A stretch of 64,000 bases of DNA from Fodinibius salsisoli (GTDB lineage Bacteria > Bacteroidota > Rhodothermia > Balneolales > Balneolaceae). The stretch is from the NCBI RefSeq assembly GCF_026229185.1, contig NZ_JAGGJA010000017.1:1-64000 (forward strand). The letters run 5' to 3'. The notes beneath the pieces were generated by a model. That model ran no database searches, was not told the origin of the DNA, and saw only the letters and a list, made by a program, of their open reading frames with translations. The first letter of the stretch is position 1. Every line of letters begins with the position of its first letter. Both the position numbers and the translations under genes were made by a program. Shown here piece by piece: positions 46,755 through 54,881 of the stretch.

Positions 46755-48017
46755 ATGCCAAAAGAGAAGTTAGACCATCAGAAGATTTCAAGCTTAGGGA
46801 TACCAGAAAAAGCAACTTCATATTATGATACGATTGAAACAGGATTAATGCTAAGACACTCTGCAGCTGGTAGCAAAACTTTTTGCTATCGTTACAGGTT
46901 TAATGGTAAAAAGAGGCGTTATACTATTGGGCAATTTCCTGGGATCAGTCTAAGGAAAGCAAGAGAGAAAGTCAGAGAACTCAAGGTAGAAGTTAATAAT
47001 GGATTCGATCCCCAGGTTGAAAAACGAAAAAAGAGATACCAACCTGAATCTAAAGATTTCCAAGAACTCGTCGATATTTATAAGAAACGTTATTTACCGA
47101 CTCTTCGTGAATCTACCCAGGCCGAATATAACCGGATCTTGGATAATGAATTATTGCCTGAGCTAAAAGGTTTGCCGGTAACTGAGATATCTGAGCATCA
47201 CATAAGAAGTATTTTAGAAACAAAAGCGATTAAAGATGGATCGCCCACGATGGCCAATCGAATTAGAGCAGTGCTCTCAAGTCTATTTAAGTTTGCCATT
47301 AAAAAACTTGGAATTAAAATTTCTAATAATCCTGTCAAAGCTACATCTCCATACAAATCAGGTGAAAATAAAAGGAATAGAGTTTACGATGAAGAAGAAA
47401 TTAGAAACCTGTGGAGCTTTTTTGAAAAGCAGAATCCAGCTATAGAGGCAATCTTTAAGATGCTTTTGCTAACCGGCCAGCGTAAAACAGAAACTATGCG
47501 AATGAAGTGGTCGGATATCGAAATGGAGAAACCCTATAAACGTACTAGGTTTGACGATGAAGGCAACGAATACTCAGAGGCATTTTTAGCTAATGTATGG
47601 ACAATTCCAGCAGAAAATGCAAAAAATAAGAGGTCTCATGAAATACCATTATCTAAAATGCCAATGGATATAATTAAAGAGATGCAATCAATATCAGAAG
47701 GAGGGGAGTATGTATTCAAATCTCCAAGGAAAGATAAAAAGCCAGTTGTGTCTTTGAGGTCAGCAGTTCAGAGAATTCAAAAATATTCGAAAGTTTCGGA
47801 TTTCAGACTACATGATCTGCGACGCACGGTTGCTACTTATATGGCTGAGAGTGGTACCAGTCCCATGGTCATTGGAAAAGTCTTAAACCATAAAGGATTG
47901 GCTAAAGAAAATAGCATTACGGCCAGATATAACAGACATGATTATATGGATCAGAAAAGGCAGGCTTTGAATCGATGGAATAGCCGATTAAAAATAATTC
48001 TTAATAAAAGGAAATAA
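46755..48017 (+). CDS. P4-type tyrosine recombinase (integrase)
   Basis: 420 residues: N-terminal DUF4102-like arm-binding domain (about 15-90, GLMLRHSAAGSKTFCYRYRFNGKKRRYTIGQFPGISL), SAM-like core-binding domain (about 105-205) and catalytic domain with Arg243 (LTGQRKTET), His353-x-x-Arg356 (LHDLRRTVATYMAESG), His379 (LNHKG) and the nucleophile in ARYNRHDY (probably Tyr392). P4-type integrases insert at the 3' end of tRNA genes, which matches the tRNA-Arg fragment 170 bp upstream. The next gene starts 4 bp after its stop. Confidence 0.95.
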   Translation: MPKEKLDHQKISSLGIPEKATSYYDTIETGLMLRHSAAGSKTFCYRYRFNGKKRRYTIGQFPGISLRKAREKVRELKVEVNNGFDPQVEKRKKRYQPESKDFQELVDIYKKRYLPTLRESTQAEYNRILDNELLPELKGLPVTEISEHHIRSILETKAIKDGSPTMANRIRAVLSSLFKFAIKKLGIKISNNPVKATSPYKSGENKRNRVYDEEEIRNLWSFFEKQNPAIEAIFKMLLLTGQRKTETMRMKWSDIEMEKPYKRTRFDDEGNEYSEAFLANVWTIPAENAKNKRSHEIPLSKMPMDIIKEMQSISEGGEYVFKSPRKDKKPVVSLRSAVQRIQKYSKVSDFRLHDLRRTVATYMAESGTSPMVIGKVLNHKGLAKENSITARYNRHDYMDQKRQALNRWNSRLKIILNKRK

Positions 48018-48021
48018 ATTT

Positions 48022-48876
48022 ATGGAATATTCTATAGGTCCAGTTGAAAAAAAGTATCGAAAATGTAAACGTTATTTTGAGTTCTACAAGTCTTCTGATG
48101 ATAAAATTGAAGCACTTGAAACTTTAAGTAATGTTCAATCTAAGTTCGAACAAAGAAGAGATGACTTAGAAGAGATAATAAATTTTTTGGTTGACGATTT
48201 AACTTTTTTTGTGGAGTCTTTTATTGAGAAACATTCCAAAAATGAGGTCACAGATTCTTCAAGAGAAAACCTGTTAGAACGAAAAAGAAGACAATTTATA
48301 AAAAGATTTCAGCAAGATATACTTCAAGCAAATTCAATTCATCGGTTAGAATCAATTAAAGAGTATACTCAGAAAGATCTCTATGAGCATCTGTTAGAGT
48401 ATACTGATGAAGTTGCTAAAAATGTATTTCAAAGTTCTATTAAAAATGTAATAGAAAAGGGTAGGTTGTACTTAAATGCTAAATATCATTTAATGACTAT
48501 AGATTATATCGTCAAGAAAATAATTGACAAAAATTATCCAGATCAAGTGATTCCAAATTCACTTTGGGGTCAACTATATCAAAAAGAAAAGCTAAATAGG
48601 TCTTCAAACTATTTAACTAAAACCCAGAAAAATAAACAGAAGACGATAAATAGGCATTATCTGAGTAAGATAATCAAAGAAGCCGAGAAGTTGTTGAAAG
48701 AAGATCATTTGAGATGTATTACTGAAGGTGGAAATGCTACAAGGTTTTTTTATAAAACGGTTCATAGCAAATTATCGGAAGTTGAGGTTGATGGCGAAAC
48801 GATAGGTGTTCCTTCAGATGAGACGGTTCGAAATCGACTTAATGACTATTTAAAAGAGATTTTCGAAACTAGTTAG
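48022..48876 (+). CDS. element-encoded protein of unknown function
   Basis: 284 residues, Lys/Glu/Asp-rich and almost entirely helical-looking, with no signal peptide or membrane helix and no motif I recognise. The first 130 residues look like coiled-coil (DDLEEIINFLVDDLTFFVESFIEK); the C-terminal part has a basic stretch (YLTKTQKNKQKTINRHYLSKIIKEAEKLL) that could bind nucleic acid. It starts 4 bp after the integrase stop, so it is co-transcribed with the integrase. It could be an accessory integration, exclusion or defence protein; this is open. Confidence 0.6.
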   Translation: MEYSIGPVEKKYRKCKRYFEFYKSSDDKIEALETLSNVQSKFEQRRDDLEEIINFLVDDLTFFVESFIEKHSKNEVTDSSRENLLERKRRQFIKRFQQDILQANSIHRLESIKEYTQKDLYEHLLEYTDEVAKNVFQSSIKNVIEKGRLYLNAKYHLMTIDYIVKKIIDKNYPDQVIPNSLWGQLYQKEKLNRSSNYLTKTQKNKQKTINRHYLSKIIKEAEKLLKEDHLRCITEGGNATRFFYKTVHSKLSEVEVDGETIGVPSDETVRNRLNDYLKEIFETS

Positions 48877-48967
48877 TAGTGGGTTAGTAATGGCTTAGTA
48901 ACACAATATAGTGATTTTCATTACCTGTTAAGTGTTTATTTCATATGGATATATAATAATTCATAGA

Positions 48968-49011
48968 TAGCTTTATGAGTGAATGAGAACAAAAAATAAC
49001 TCATAAAGCTA
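48968..49011. promoter_or_regulatory. perfect 13-bp inverted repeat at the AlpA-like start codon
   Basis: TAGCTTTATGAGT (48968-48980) and ACTCATAAAGCTA (48999-49011), separated by 18 bp, ending two bases before the ATG at 49014. It can act as an operator for the HTH protein encoded next, or as an mRNA hairpin hiding the translation start. Confidence 0.75.
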
Positions 49012-49013
49012 CT

Positions 49014-49202
49014 ATGAAAGACTTACAACTTATACGCCCCTCTGAGCTGTGTGACATTTTATCTATCAGTATCGCGACCTTGTACCGTTGGGAAGCACAA
49101 GGGAAACTGCCAATAAAAAAAGTCAAACTAGGGCCAGGGGCAGTAGGTTTTAAAAAATCCGATGTCGAAGCCTGGATTGAAGAGAGTACTGATTCAGATT
49201 GA
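49014..49202 (+). CDS. AlpA/excisionase-like helix-turn-helix protein
   Basis: 62 residues with a MerR-type winged helix-turn-helix: PSELCDILSISIATLYRWEAQGKLPIKKVKLGPGAVGFKKSDVEAWIEE. This is the AlpA/excisionase pattern of small regulators in integrative elements, which activate integrase or excision. It is placed between the integrase operon and repA and likely represses or activates them through the inverted repeat at its own start. Confidence 0.85.
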   Translation: MKDLQLIRPSELCDILSISIATLYRWEAQGKLPIKKVKLGPGAVGFKKSDVEAWIEESTDSD

Positions 49203-49257
49203 TGTAAAATAGCACCTCTTTCTCTGAATTTAGAACTTGACTCTTATTTAAACACTG

Positions 49258-50157
49258 ATGAATAGTAAATCTACCTCTATGTCATATCCAGGAAAAATTG
49301 ATATTCCTTATGATAGATTATATGCCCCAGCAATATTTGGAAGGGTGTCTTTTCCTCATCGAGATCCTAAAGCAAAAACGTATTTGCGAGCAGATAATGA
49401 ATATATTTTTTCAATAGAATCTGGCCATAAATACATGGATAAAAGTGCTTCACTTGAACCTTATGGAATACCATTTGGGATCTATCCACGATTACTTCTC
49501 CTGTTAATTACTTCTTATGCAAAGCATGAAGCAACGCGGGAGATTATTCTATCTGAGAGTATCACAAAGTTTATGAGGTCTATTGGGTATGATCTTACTG
49601 GAGGAAAAACTGGAACACTCGCCCAGTTAAATAATCAATTAGATCGACTCTTAAATTGCAGGCTCTGTTTTAGAAGAAATAAGAAGTCAAAAACGGGGCA
49701 AATTAAAAAAAGTAAGGATTATTTAAATCAAATTACCAGAATTGAGCTCTGGGAAAGTGGGGAGGGAACCGAAACTAATAGGCAAGTAAAAGCGGTTATT
49801 TCTGAATCTTTTTATAGATGGATTCAAGAAACCGCTTATCCAGTCAATCGCAAAACTGTTGAAGCATTGAGATCTTCGCTTTTGACCTTAGACCTTTACT
49901 TGTTCTTATGTAGCAGAACTTATCGCATTAATCCCAGAAAATATGAGACTTATATAAGTTGGTCTTCATTGGAAAAACAACTTGGTACAAATTATAAAGA
50001 AACCAAAGAGTTTGCTCGTAAAGCAAGAAAGTCAATTACTAAGATTATTGATTGGTATCCAGAATTAAATGTACGATTTGAAAGAGGATGTTTGGTAATC
50101 GTTTCAACATCCCAACCACACATTAAAAGTTATCCACAAAAACAAGTTAATAAATGA
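49258..50157 (+). CDS. repA: plasmid replication initiator RepA
   Basis: 299 residues of the plasmid RepA (RepA_C) group: LYAPAIFGRVSFPHRDPKAKTYLR, GIPFGIYPRLLLLLITSYAKHEATREIILSESITKFMRSIGYDLTGGKTGTLAQL, LDRLLNCRLCFRR, and a C-terminal winged helix (YISWSSLEKQLGTNYKETKEFARKARKSI). It would bind iterons and open the origin. Its 3' end contains a DnaA-box-like TTATCCACA and is followed directly by three iterons. A replication gene in a chromosomally integrated element suggests that the element can replicate when excised, or that a plasmid has integrated. Confidence 0.85.
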   Translation: MNSKSTSMSYPGKIDIPYDRLYAPAIFGRVSFPHRDPKAKTYLRADNEYIFSIESGHKYMDKSASLEPYGIPFGIYPRLLLLLITSYAKHEATREIILSESITKFMRSIGYDLTGGKTGTLAQLNNQLDRLLNCRLCFRRNKKSKTGQIKKSKDYLNQITRIELWESGEGTETNRQVKAVISESFYRWIQETAYPVNRKTVEALRSSLLTLDLYLFLCSRTYRINPRKYETYISWSSLEKQLGTNYKETKEFARKARKSITKIIDWYPELNVRFERGCLVIVSTSQPHIKSYPQKQVNK

Positions 50158-50269
50158 AGTTGTCCACGCATACTAAGTACACTAACCCACGCATATTAAG
50201 TACACTTTGGCACGCATACTAAGTACACCACCCTATAGTATTACCTATAGTAAATCCTGTAGTAATACT
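50130..50269. other. plasmid-type origin: DnaA box, three iterons, inverted repeat
   Basis: A consensus DnaA box TTATCCACA lies at 50130-50138, inside the end of repA. Three iterons CACGCATA(C/T)TAAGTACAC start at 50165, 50188 and 50211, exactly 23 bp apart, about two DNA turns. AGTATTAC (50237-50244) is then repeated inversely as GTAATACT (50262-50269) in an AT-rich stretch suited to strand opening. This is the usual layout of an iteron-controlled oriV next to its initiator gene. Confidence 0.85.
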
Positions 50270-50473
50270 GAGGGTCATGTGGAAAACTTATTGAACTGTT
50301 ATTACGCAGGATCGAGAGGTAAAGGAAGGCTTGAAATAATTGGTGGTTTAAGTGAAAAGCGATTTCTAACTATTTATGGATGATTGCGCTTCCAACCTTG
50401 GAGAAAGAAAAAACCTATAGGAGTGTATGGTTGAAGTAAGCATTTATTTCGGAATTGCGAGTGATATAGCTGG

Positions 50474-50580
50474 GTGATAGGTATGCAAGCCATTGGGTAC
50501 GTGGCACATATCATTTTCGCTAACGCTCATAGATATGGCTACCTACCCGGCTTGCCTATTCACAGCTCGGCTAACGCCGA
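50474..50580. other. probable origin of transfer (oriT) hairpin region
   Basis: A long nested inverted repeat spans 50474-50563: GTGATAG, GCAAGCC (50485-50491), GGGTA and CATATC (50507-50512) on the left are matched by GATATG (50532-50537), TACCC, GGCTTGC (50549-50555) and CTATTCAC on the right. A second perfect hairpin TCGGC-TAAC-GCCGA follows at 50567-50580. Both lie just upstream of mobC and the relaxase gene, where oriT sits in mobilisable plasmids. The nick site cannot be assigned from sequence alone. Confidence 0.7.
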
Positions 50581-50643
50581 CTGCTCAAAGGCCCGTATGA
50601 TGGGGCAAAATTTAAAGACTAATACAAGAATTACGTTGGTACA

Positions 50644-51018
50644 ATGAATGATAAAATGCGACATACGCCTTCGGTATCGTTACAAACAGATGAAAAGGAA
50701 TGGCTGAAAACCCAGGCAGACAAAGCAGGTATTACCTATACCAATTATATGCGGAAGGTTGCGCTTTGCCAACTGCCTCAGGCTGAGATTCCTTTTCGGA
50801 AAGAGGACCGCCGGTTACCGTTTAAAAACGGGATTTCCCAGCGAGATATGGAGCGGGTTATCGATTACGATTTGGCCAAGGTTGGCAACAACATGAATCA
50901 GATTGCCCGGAAGCTAAATGAAGGTGCCTCGGCTGATGAAAAAATGATTGAGCAGATGGACGAGATCTGGAAAGATATTGATCAAATAACCAATACCATT
51001 TTAACCGCACTGGGATAG
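50644..51018 (+). CDS. mobC: MobC-like relaxosome accessory protein
   Basis: 124 residues: a ribbon-helix-helix start (HTPSVSLQTDEKEWLKTQADKAGITYTNYMRKVALCQLPQ) and the MobC hallmark YDLAKVGNNMNQIARKLNEGA, followed by a helical tail. It binds oriT and recruits the relaxase. It ends 4 bp before the relaxase start, a typical mobCA operon, and lies just after the oriT-like hairpins. GC content rises clearly from this gene rightwards compared with repA. Confidence 0.92.
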   Translation: MNDKMRHTPSVSLQTDEKEWLKTQADKAGITYTNYMRKVALCQLPQAEIPFRKEDRRLPFKNGISQRDMERVIDYDLAKVGNNMNQIARKLNEGASADEKMIEQMDEIWKDIDQITNTILTALG

Positions 51019-51022
51019 TATC

Positions 51023-53209
51023 ATGATTGGAAAAAAAGTTTCCGCAGGCGATCATTTTTATCAGTGTTTAACCTATAACGCCCGGGAAAAAAACAGGGCA
51101 GGGGAGAAGAAGTGTGAGTGGGTGGAGTACCGAAATGTATCGACTAACGATGCTCGTATTGCCGCCAAGCAAATGAGCAGAACAGCTGAACGAAAATACC
51201 GGTCCGATGCCAAAGATCCGTTATACCATTACATGATCAGTTGGGACCAGGAAGACAACCCGACAAAAGAGCAGATGATCGAAGTGGCCGACCGGTGGAT
51301 AGTGCACATGGGATTGGAGGACCGGCAGTTACAGATTGCATCTCATGTTGACAAACCATACTCGCATATCCACATAGCGTTTAACCGGGTTCATCCCCAA
51401 CACCATCGGTCTTGGGATGATACTAATGATTATAAGCGAGGGGAGACGGTACTCAAAGAATTAGAGCGGGAGTTTGGCTGGACAATCGTGCCGGGCAAGC
51501 ACCACCCGGAGTTAGGGATTGCAATTGAGGGGCGAGCCCCTGAAGCCTGGGAGATACATGCAGAAAAGCGCCTCACCGAAATTGCAGCCGGGATGGGCGT
51601 GGACCCCGACAGCGTAGACGGGCGGAATATTATGGGCAAGTGCGAGGAACTCAAAGATGAGCTTTGGGCCGTTTACGACAAGGGCAAGGAAGGCTCCTTT
51701 AAGGCCTTTGATCAGGTGCTGGACCAGAAAGGGCTATGGGTGGATATGGCTCGCAACAAGAAAGGCATGGTTATTTTTGACGGACGCTACCACGTGAAGG
51801 CCAGTGATGTTCAACGCCAATTTTCAGGCCCCAGCCTGGAAGGGCAGTTTGGGGAGTCCCTGGAAGATTATATCAACGAGCGGGAGCAGGACATGAGCCC
51901 GGAGGGCGGTATTACCCTGGCAACCGACTGGAAGAAGGCCCTGGACATCGAAGAGCAAAAGGTCGTAGAGCAGGTGCTCACCAGCCGGCTCCCCCGGATG
52001 AAAAAACGGTACCGGGAGCTTGTTGAGCTGGATAAGGCCTATACAAGGCGGGTAAGGGAAATTGAAAAAGAGATCACCGAAGAAGTGGAATATGCGTTTG
52101 GGATGGGCAAGGAGCCCCAGCAGCGGATACAGGCGTTCTTAGATGAGACGGCTCCTGAGGAGCGAGTGGACAGGATGGTAGAGGCGCTTCATGCGGATCC
52201 GGAACAATTTGGCCGGGTAAGGGACGAGCAGGCGGTCCAATACCTTATTGAATCCTTTGAGAAGGTTACAGAGGCCGATGGCGAGTTCGGGCACTATTTT
52301 GAGGGGCGAACCCAAGAAGAACGAAAAAAAGAGCTGCAGCGGATGAGAGAAGGTCTGACCGACCGGCACGCCCAGCTAACCCGTATTAAAGGGCAGCTGG
52401 CCCGCAGGGGCCGCCGGGTGGTCGCTAAACACAGTGAGGCGGGGCAGGCGCTTGCGGCGACCTATAACAAGTCGCTTAGCCTATACCGGGCAGTGGGGAT
52501 GATTCACAACTATTTTATTAAAGAGGTCCCTGTGGGCCGGAATAAGGAGTTAGATCGGCAGATGTCCAAGGCGTTACAACAGATAAACGCCTCATTTAAC
52601 CGGGCCTACCAGAACCCGGCCGAAGCCAAGCAATACTTCAGCGAAATCGCCTGGAATGATTATAAGAATGAAAAAGAGGGCATCGATTTAGTGAGGGATA
52701 TTTTCCGGGAGCCCCAAAAGTTTGGAGAGGTCAAAGATATAGGTGAGCTGGAATTGCTGGAAGATGTGCTCCGGATGCCCGAGGAGATCAGAGAACGACA
52801 TGCAGACTTTTTAACTAACCTGGAAAAGGCCGCAGAGGACAGGCCGGGAGCAGCCAAGGATCCGGTCACCTATTTCAAACAGCTGCCGGACGTCTATGAG
52901 CGTAATCATAGTCTGGTAGGCGGGCTTTCGGTGGCCCAGGAACTCAACCGATGGGTTGGCCGCGTGGCCAGCACCACCCCGGCGGGCCGGGCGATTGTTC
53001 AGGCCGGGGCTGTAGGTATCAAACTATCCAAGAGCCTGGCCCGTATGCTTTCATCGCCCGGCCAAGGGGGCATGAATGCCATACGGACCGTGATTAAGGA
53101 TAGCGTAAGCATAACCAAGGTTACAGGCATAGCAAAAGGATTTGAGCAAACGAAGAGACGATCCCGGGATTGGGGCCAGGAGCGCGGGGATGAAGGCCTC
53201 GGGCGCTAA
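51023..53209 (+). CDS. relaxase/mobilisation nuclease (MOBP-like)
   Basis: 728 residues. The N-terminal relaxase domain (about 1-180) has motif I with candidate catalytic tyrosines (HFYQCLTYNAREKN) and the histidine triad His108, His115 and His117 in SHVDKPYSHIHIAFNRVHP. The rest is a long helical region (about 290-620) and a Gly/Ala-rich C-terminal part. It nicks oriT and pilots the single strand through a helper conjugation channel. No coupling protein or mating-pair genes are nearby, so the element is mobilisable rather than self-transmissible. Confidence 0.93.
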   Translation: MIGKKVSAGDHFYQCLTYNAREKNRAGEKKCEWVEYRNVSTNDARIAAKQMSRTAERKYRSDAKDPLYHYMISWDQEDNPTKEQMIEVADRWIVHMGLEDRQLQIASHVDKPYSHIHIAFNRVHPQHHRSWDDTNDYKRGETVLKELEREFGWTIVPGKHHPELGIAIEGRAPEAWEIHAEKRLTEIAAGMGVDPDSVDGRNIMGKCEELKDELWAVYDKGKEGSFKAFDQVLDQKGLWVDMARNKKGMVIFDGRYHVKASDVQRQFSGPSLEGQFGESLEDYINEREQDMSPEGGITLATDWKKALDIEEQKVVEQVLTSRLPRMKKRYRELVELDKAYTRRVREIEKEITEEVEYAFGMGKEPQQRIQAFLDETAPEERVDRMVEALHADPEQFGRVRDEQAVQYLIESFEKVTEADGEFGHYFEGRTQEERKKELQRMREGLTDRHAQLTRIKGQLARRGRRVVAKHSEAGQALAATYNKSLSLYRAVGMIHNYFIKEVPVGRNKELDRQMSKALQQINASFNRAYQNPAEAKQYFSEIAWNDYKNEKEGIDLVRDIFREPQKFGEVKDIGELELLEDVLRMPEEIRERHADFLTNLEKAAEDRPGAAKDPVTYFKQLPDVYERNHSLVGGLSVAQELNRWVGRVASTTPAGRAIVQAGAVGIKLSKSLARMLSSPGQGGMNAIRTVIKDSVSITKVTGIAKGFEQTKRRSRDWGQERGDEGLGR

Positions 53210-53243
53210 CCCCATCCCTTCCGCCTTGACGAAAGAAAAACCT

Positions 53244-53261
53244 GGGGGAGCTGGCTCCCCC
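53244..53261 (+). terminator. strong hairpin between relaxase and parA genes
   Basis: GGGGGAGC (53244-53251) pairs perfectly with GCTCCCCC (53254-53261) around TG. No T-run follows. It may separate the mob and par transcripts or be part of a partition site. Confidence 0.5.
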
Positions 53262-53318
53262 ACTGCATGAAGGTAGTGCAGCGGAATACACGTAATACAT
53301 AACCAAAACCAACAACGA

Positions 53319-54095
53319 ATGATGAACTGCATAGCTATTACCAATCAAAAAGGTGGGGTAGCCAAAACCACCACCGCCGTGAATCTTGCCGGAGGGCTGC
53401 AGCGGCTGGGGAAATCCGTGCTGCTTGTTGACTCGGATCCCCAAGCCAATGCGACCTCGCATTTGGGAATTGACCGCAAGCGACTTAAGAAGACTTTGGA
53501 CAACCTGTACTATGAATCGGATCTGGATATTTCGGAGGTACTCATCTCGCGCAACGGATTTACTGGACTGGACGTGCTTCCCGCCGGGGAGCCACTGGCC
53601 TACGCCGAGCAGAAACTCAGCGGGGTGCCGGTCAAAGAGACCCTGCTTTCGGAGCGACTAGCTCAAGTGGAGGAGGATTACGACTATATCATCATCGATT
53701 GTCCGCCCAATTTGGGCTTTCTGACGATGAACGCCTTCGTGGCAGCCACGGATATGCTTGTAGTCATCAAACCGGAGTATTTCGCCTTGGAGGGGCTGGT
53801 GCACATTTCCAGGAAAGCGAACATGATCAAAGAGCGAATAAATCCCGACCTGAACCTGTCCGGTTATCTGCTGGCCAACTACGACGGCCGCAAAAACCAG
53901 CATAAAGCTATTCGAAAAGCGGTCACCGAAAAATTTCCGGAGAAGGTCTTCCAGACCATTATCCGGACCAACGCGAGGCTGAGCAATGCCACCTCCCAGG
54001 GACAAACGATCTTTGAGTATGACCCCAAATCCCATGGAGCAACTGACTATATGAACCTATCCAAAGAAGTGGAGGAGCGCTATGGCCGACGATGA
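53319..54095 (+). CDS. parA: ParA-type partition ATPase
   Basis: 258 residues with the deviant Walker A KGGVAKTTTAVNLA, the switch DSDPQANATSHLG and the Walker B-like IIIDCPPNLG, followed by the usual ParA body. It moves plasmid copies by forming ATP-dependent gradients on the nucleoid. Its last 14 bp overlap the next gene, the probable centromere-binding partner. Such a partition pair in an integrated element supports a plasmid origin, since a stable chromosomal element would not need it. Confidence 0.94.
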   Translation: MMNCIAITNQKGGVAKTTTAVNLAGGLQRLGKSVLLVDSDPQANATSHLGIDRKRLKKTLDNLYYESDLDISEVLISRNGFTGLDVLPAGEPLAYAEQKLSGVPVKETLLSERLAQVEEDYDYIIIDCPPNLGFLTMNAFVAATDMLVVIKPEYFALEGLVHISRKANMIKERINPDLNLSGYLLANYDGRKNQHKAIRKAVTEKFPEKVFQTIIRTNARLSNATSQGQTIFEYDPKSHGATDYMNLSKEVEERYGRR

Positions 54096-54396
54096 ATTTA
54101 ATATTGAGGAGTTGATCTCCGGCCAACATGGATCCGGGAATGATGTACCCCAATCCAATACACGCACTACAAGTAATACATCTAATACTGATGCTACATC
54201 CACTACAGCTAATACGGATTCCACCCCGCATCCTTTTTCAGTGCGGCTGAACCAGGAATATGTAGAGATTATTAAGGCCTTGGCCTGGTGGAAGCGGATC
54301 AGCCAGCGTGCGTTTATTGAGCAGTGTATTACCTATGCCTTAGAAGAAATGAACGACGAGCGCCTAACGGAAATAATTGATAGGTATAACGAATAA
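54082..54396 (+). CDS. ParB-like centromere-binding partner (ribbon-helix-helix)
   Basis: 104 residues. The N-terminal half is low-complexity Asn/Thr/Ser (TRTTSNTSNTDATSTTANTDS), a disordered linker. The C-terminal half HPFSVRLNQEYVEIIKALAWWKRISQRAFIEQCITYALEEM is a ribbon-helix-helix fold. This is the size and architecture of small type Ib-like ParB proteins encoded directly behind ParA. It starts inside the end of parA (14-bp overlap), so translation is coupled. Confidence 0.82.
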   Translation: MADDEFNIEELISGQHGSGNDVPQSNTRTTSNTSNTDATSTTANTDSTPHPFSVRLNQEYVEIIKALAWWKRISQRAFIEQCITYALEEMNDERLTEIIDRYNE

Positions 54397-54469
54397 ACCA
54401 AACGAGGTTCATTATAAATAGAGCAGTAGAAGAAAAATTATATCATAGTAGTCACCAATCTTTTGGTTA

Positions 54470-54486
54470 TTACATGTTACATGTAA
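54470..54486. promoter_or_regulatory. perfect palindrome overlapping a start codon
   Basis: TTACATG (54470-54476) and CATGTAA (54480-54486) flank TTA. The nominal ATG at 54474 lies within the left arm, so a protein bound here would block translation or transcription of the gene that follows. It may instead be coding sequence if the true start lies upstream. Confidence 0.5.
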
Positions 54487-54881
54487 TAGACCACTACCAA
54501 GAAGCTTATAAAAAAAATAAAGCGTTTTATAACCAACAAGGTAAGAAAGCTAATCCTATTGAACTGGCAAAATATGGTATTCGAACACATCATAGAATAT
54601 TTAAAAAGCAGGGAGAATGGATGAGTTTACTTGAATTGCAACAATGTAATGATCCTCTTCAAACAATTGAATATATTCGTTTTAGCGGTAAATTTGGGTA
54701 TGATAAAAGTGAGAAAGCCTATCGACCATTGTGGGAATCTGTAGAAGGGACAAAGGTAATGAAAAGCATCTATGACAAGATTGAAGATAAACGAATAAGA
54801 AGGACCTGGGAGGAAGCAAAAAAATATTTAACCATGTATGAAGAGGGAGAGCTTAAATTATACTATGAGCCTGATGGTTAA
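54474..54881 (+). CDS. element-encoded protein of unknown function
   Basis: 135 residues, basic and aromatic-rich, with no recognised family (YGIRTHHRIFKKQGEWMSLLELQ, YDKIEDKRIRRTWEEAKKYLTMYEEGELKLYY). The start is uncertain: the frame is open upstream to about 54411, where an ATT with a GAGG-like site at 54404-54407 could serve, giving about 21 extra residues. AT-rich, unlike the GC-rich par and mob genes before it. It is the last recognisable gene of the element before the AraC gene. Confidence 0.6.
   Translation: MLHVIDHYQEAYKKNKAFYNQQGKKANPIELAKYGIRTHHRIFKKQGEWMSLLELQQCNDPLQTIEYIRFSGKFGYDKSEKAYRPLWESVEGTKVMKSIYDKIEDKRIRRTWEEAKKYLTMYEEGELKLYYEPDG

Noticed and set aside
50160-50270. The three 18-bp repeats as a CRISPR array
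   Set aside because: The spacers would be only 5 bp, the period is 23 bp, and they sit next to repA, so they are iterons.
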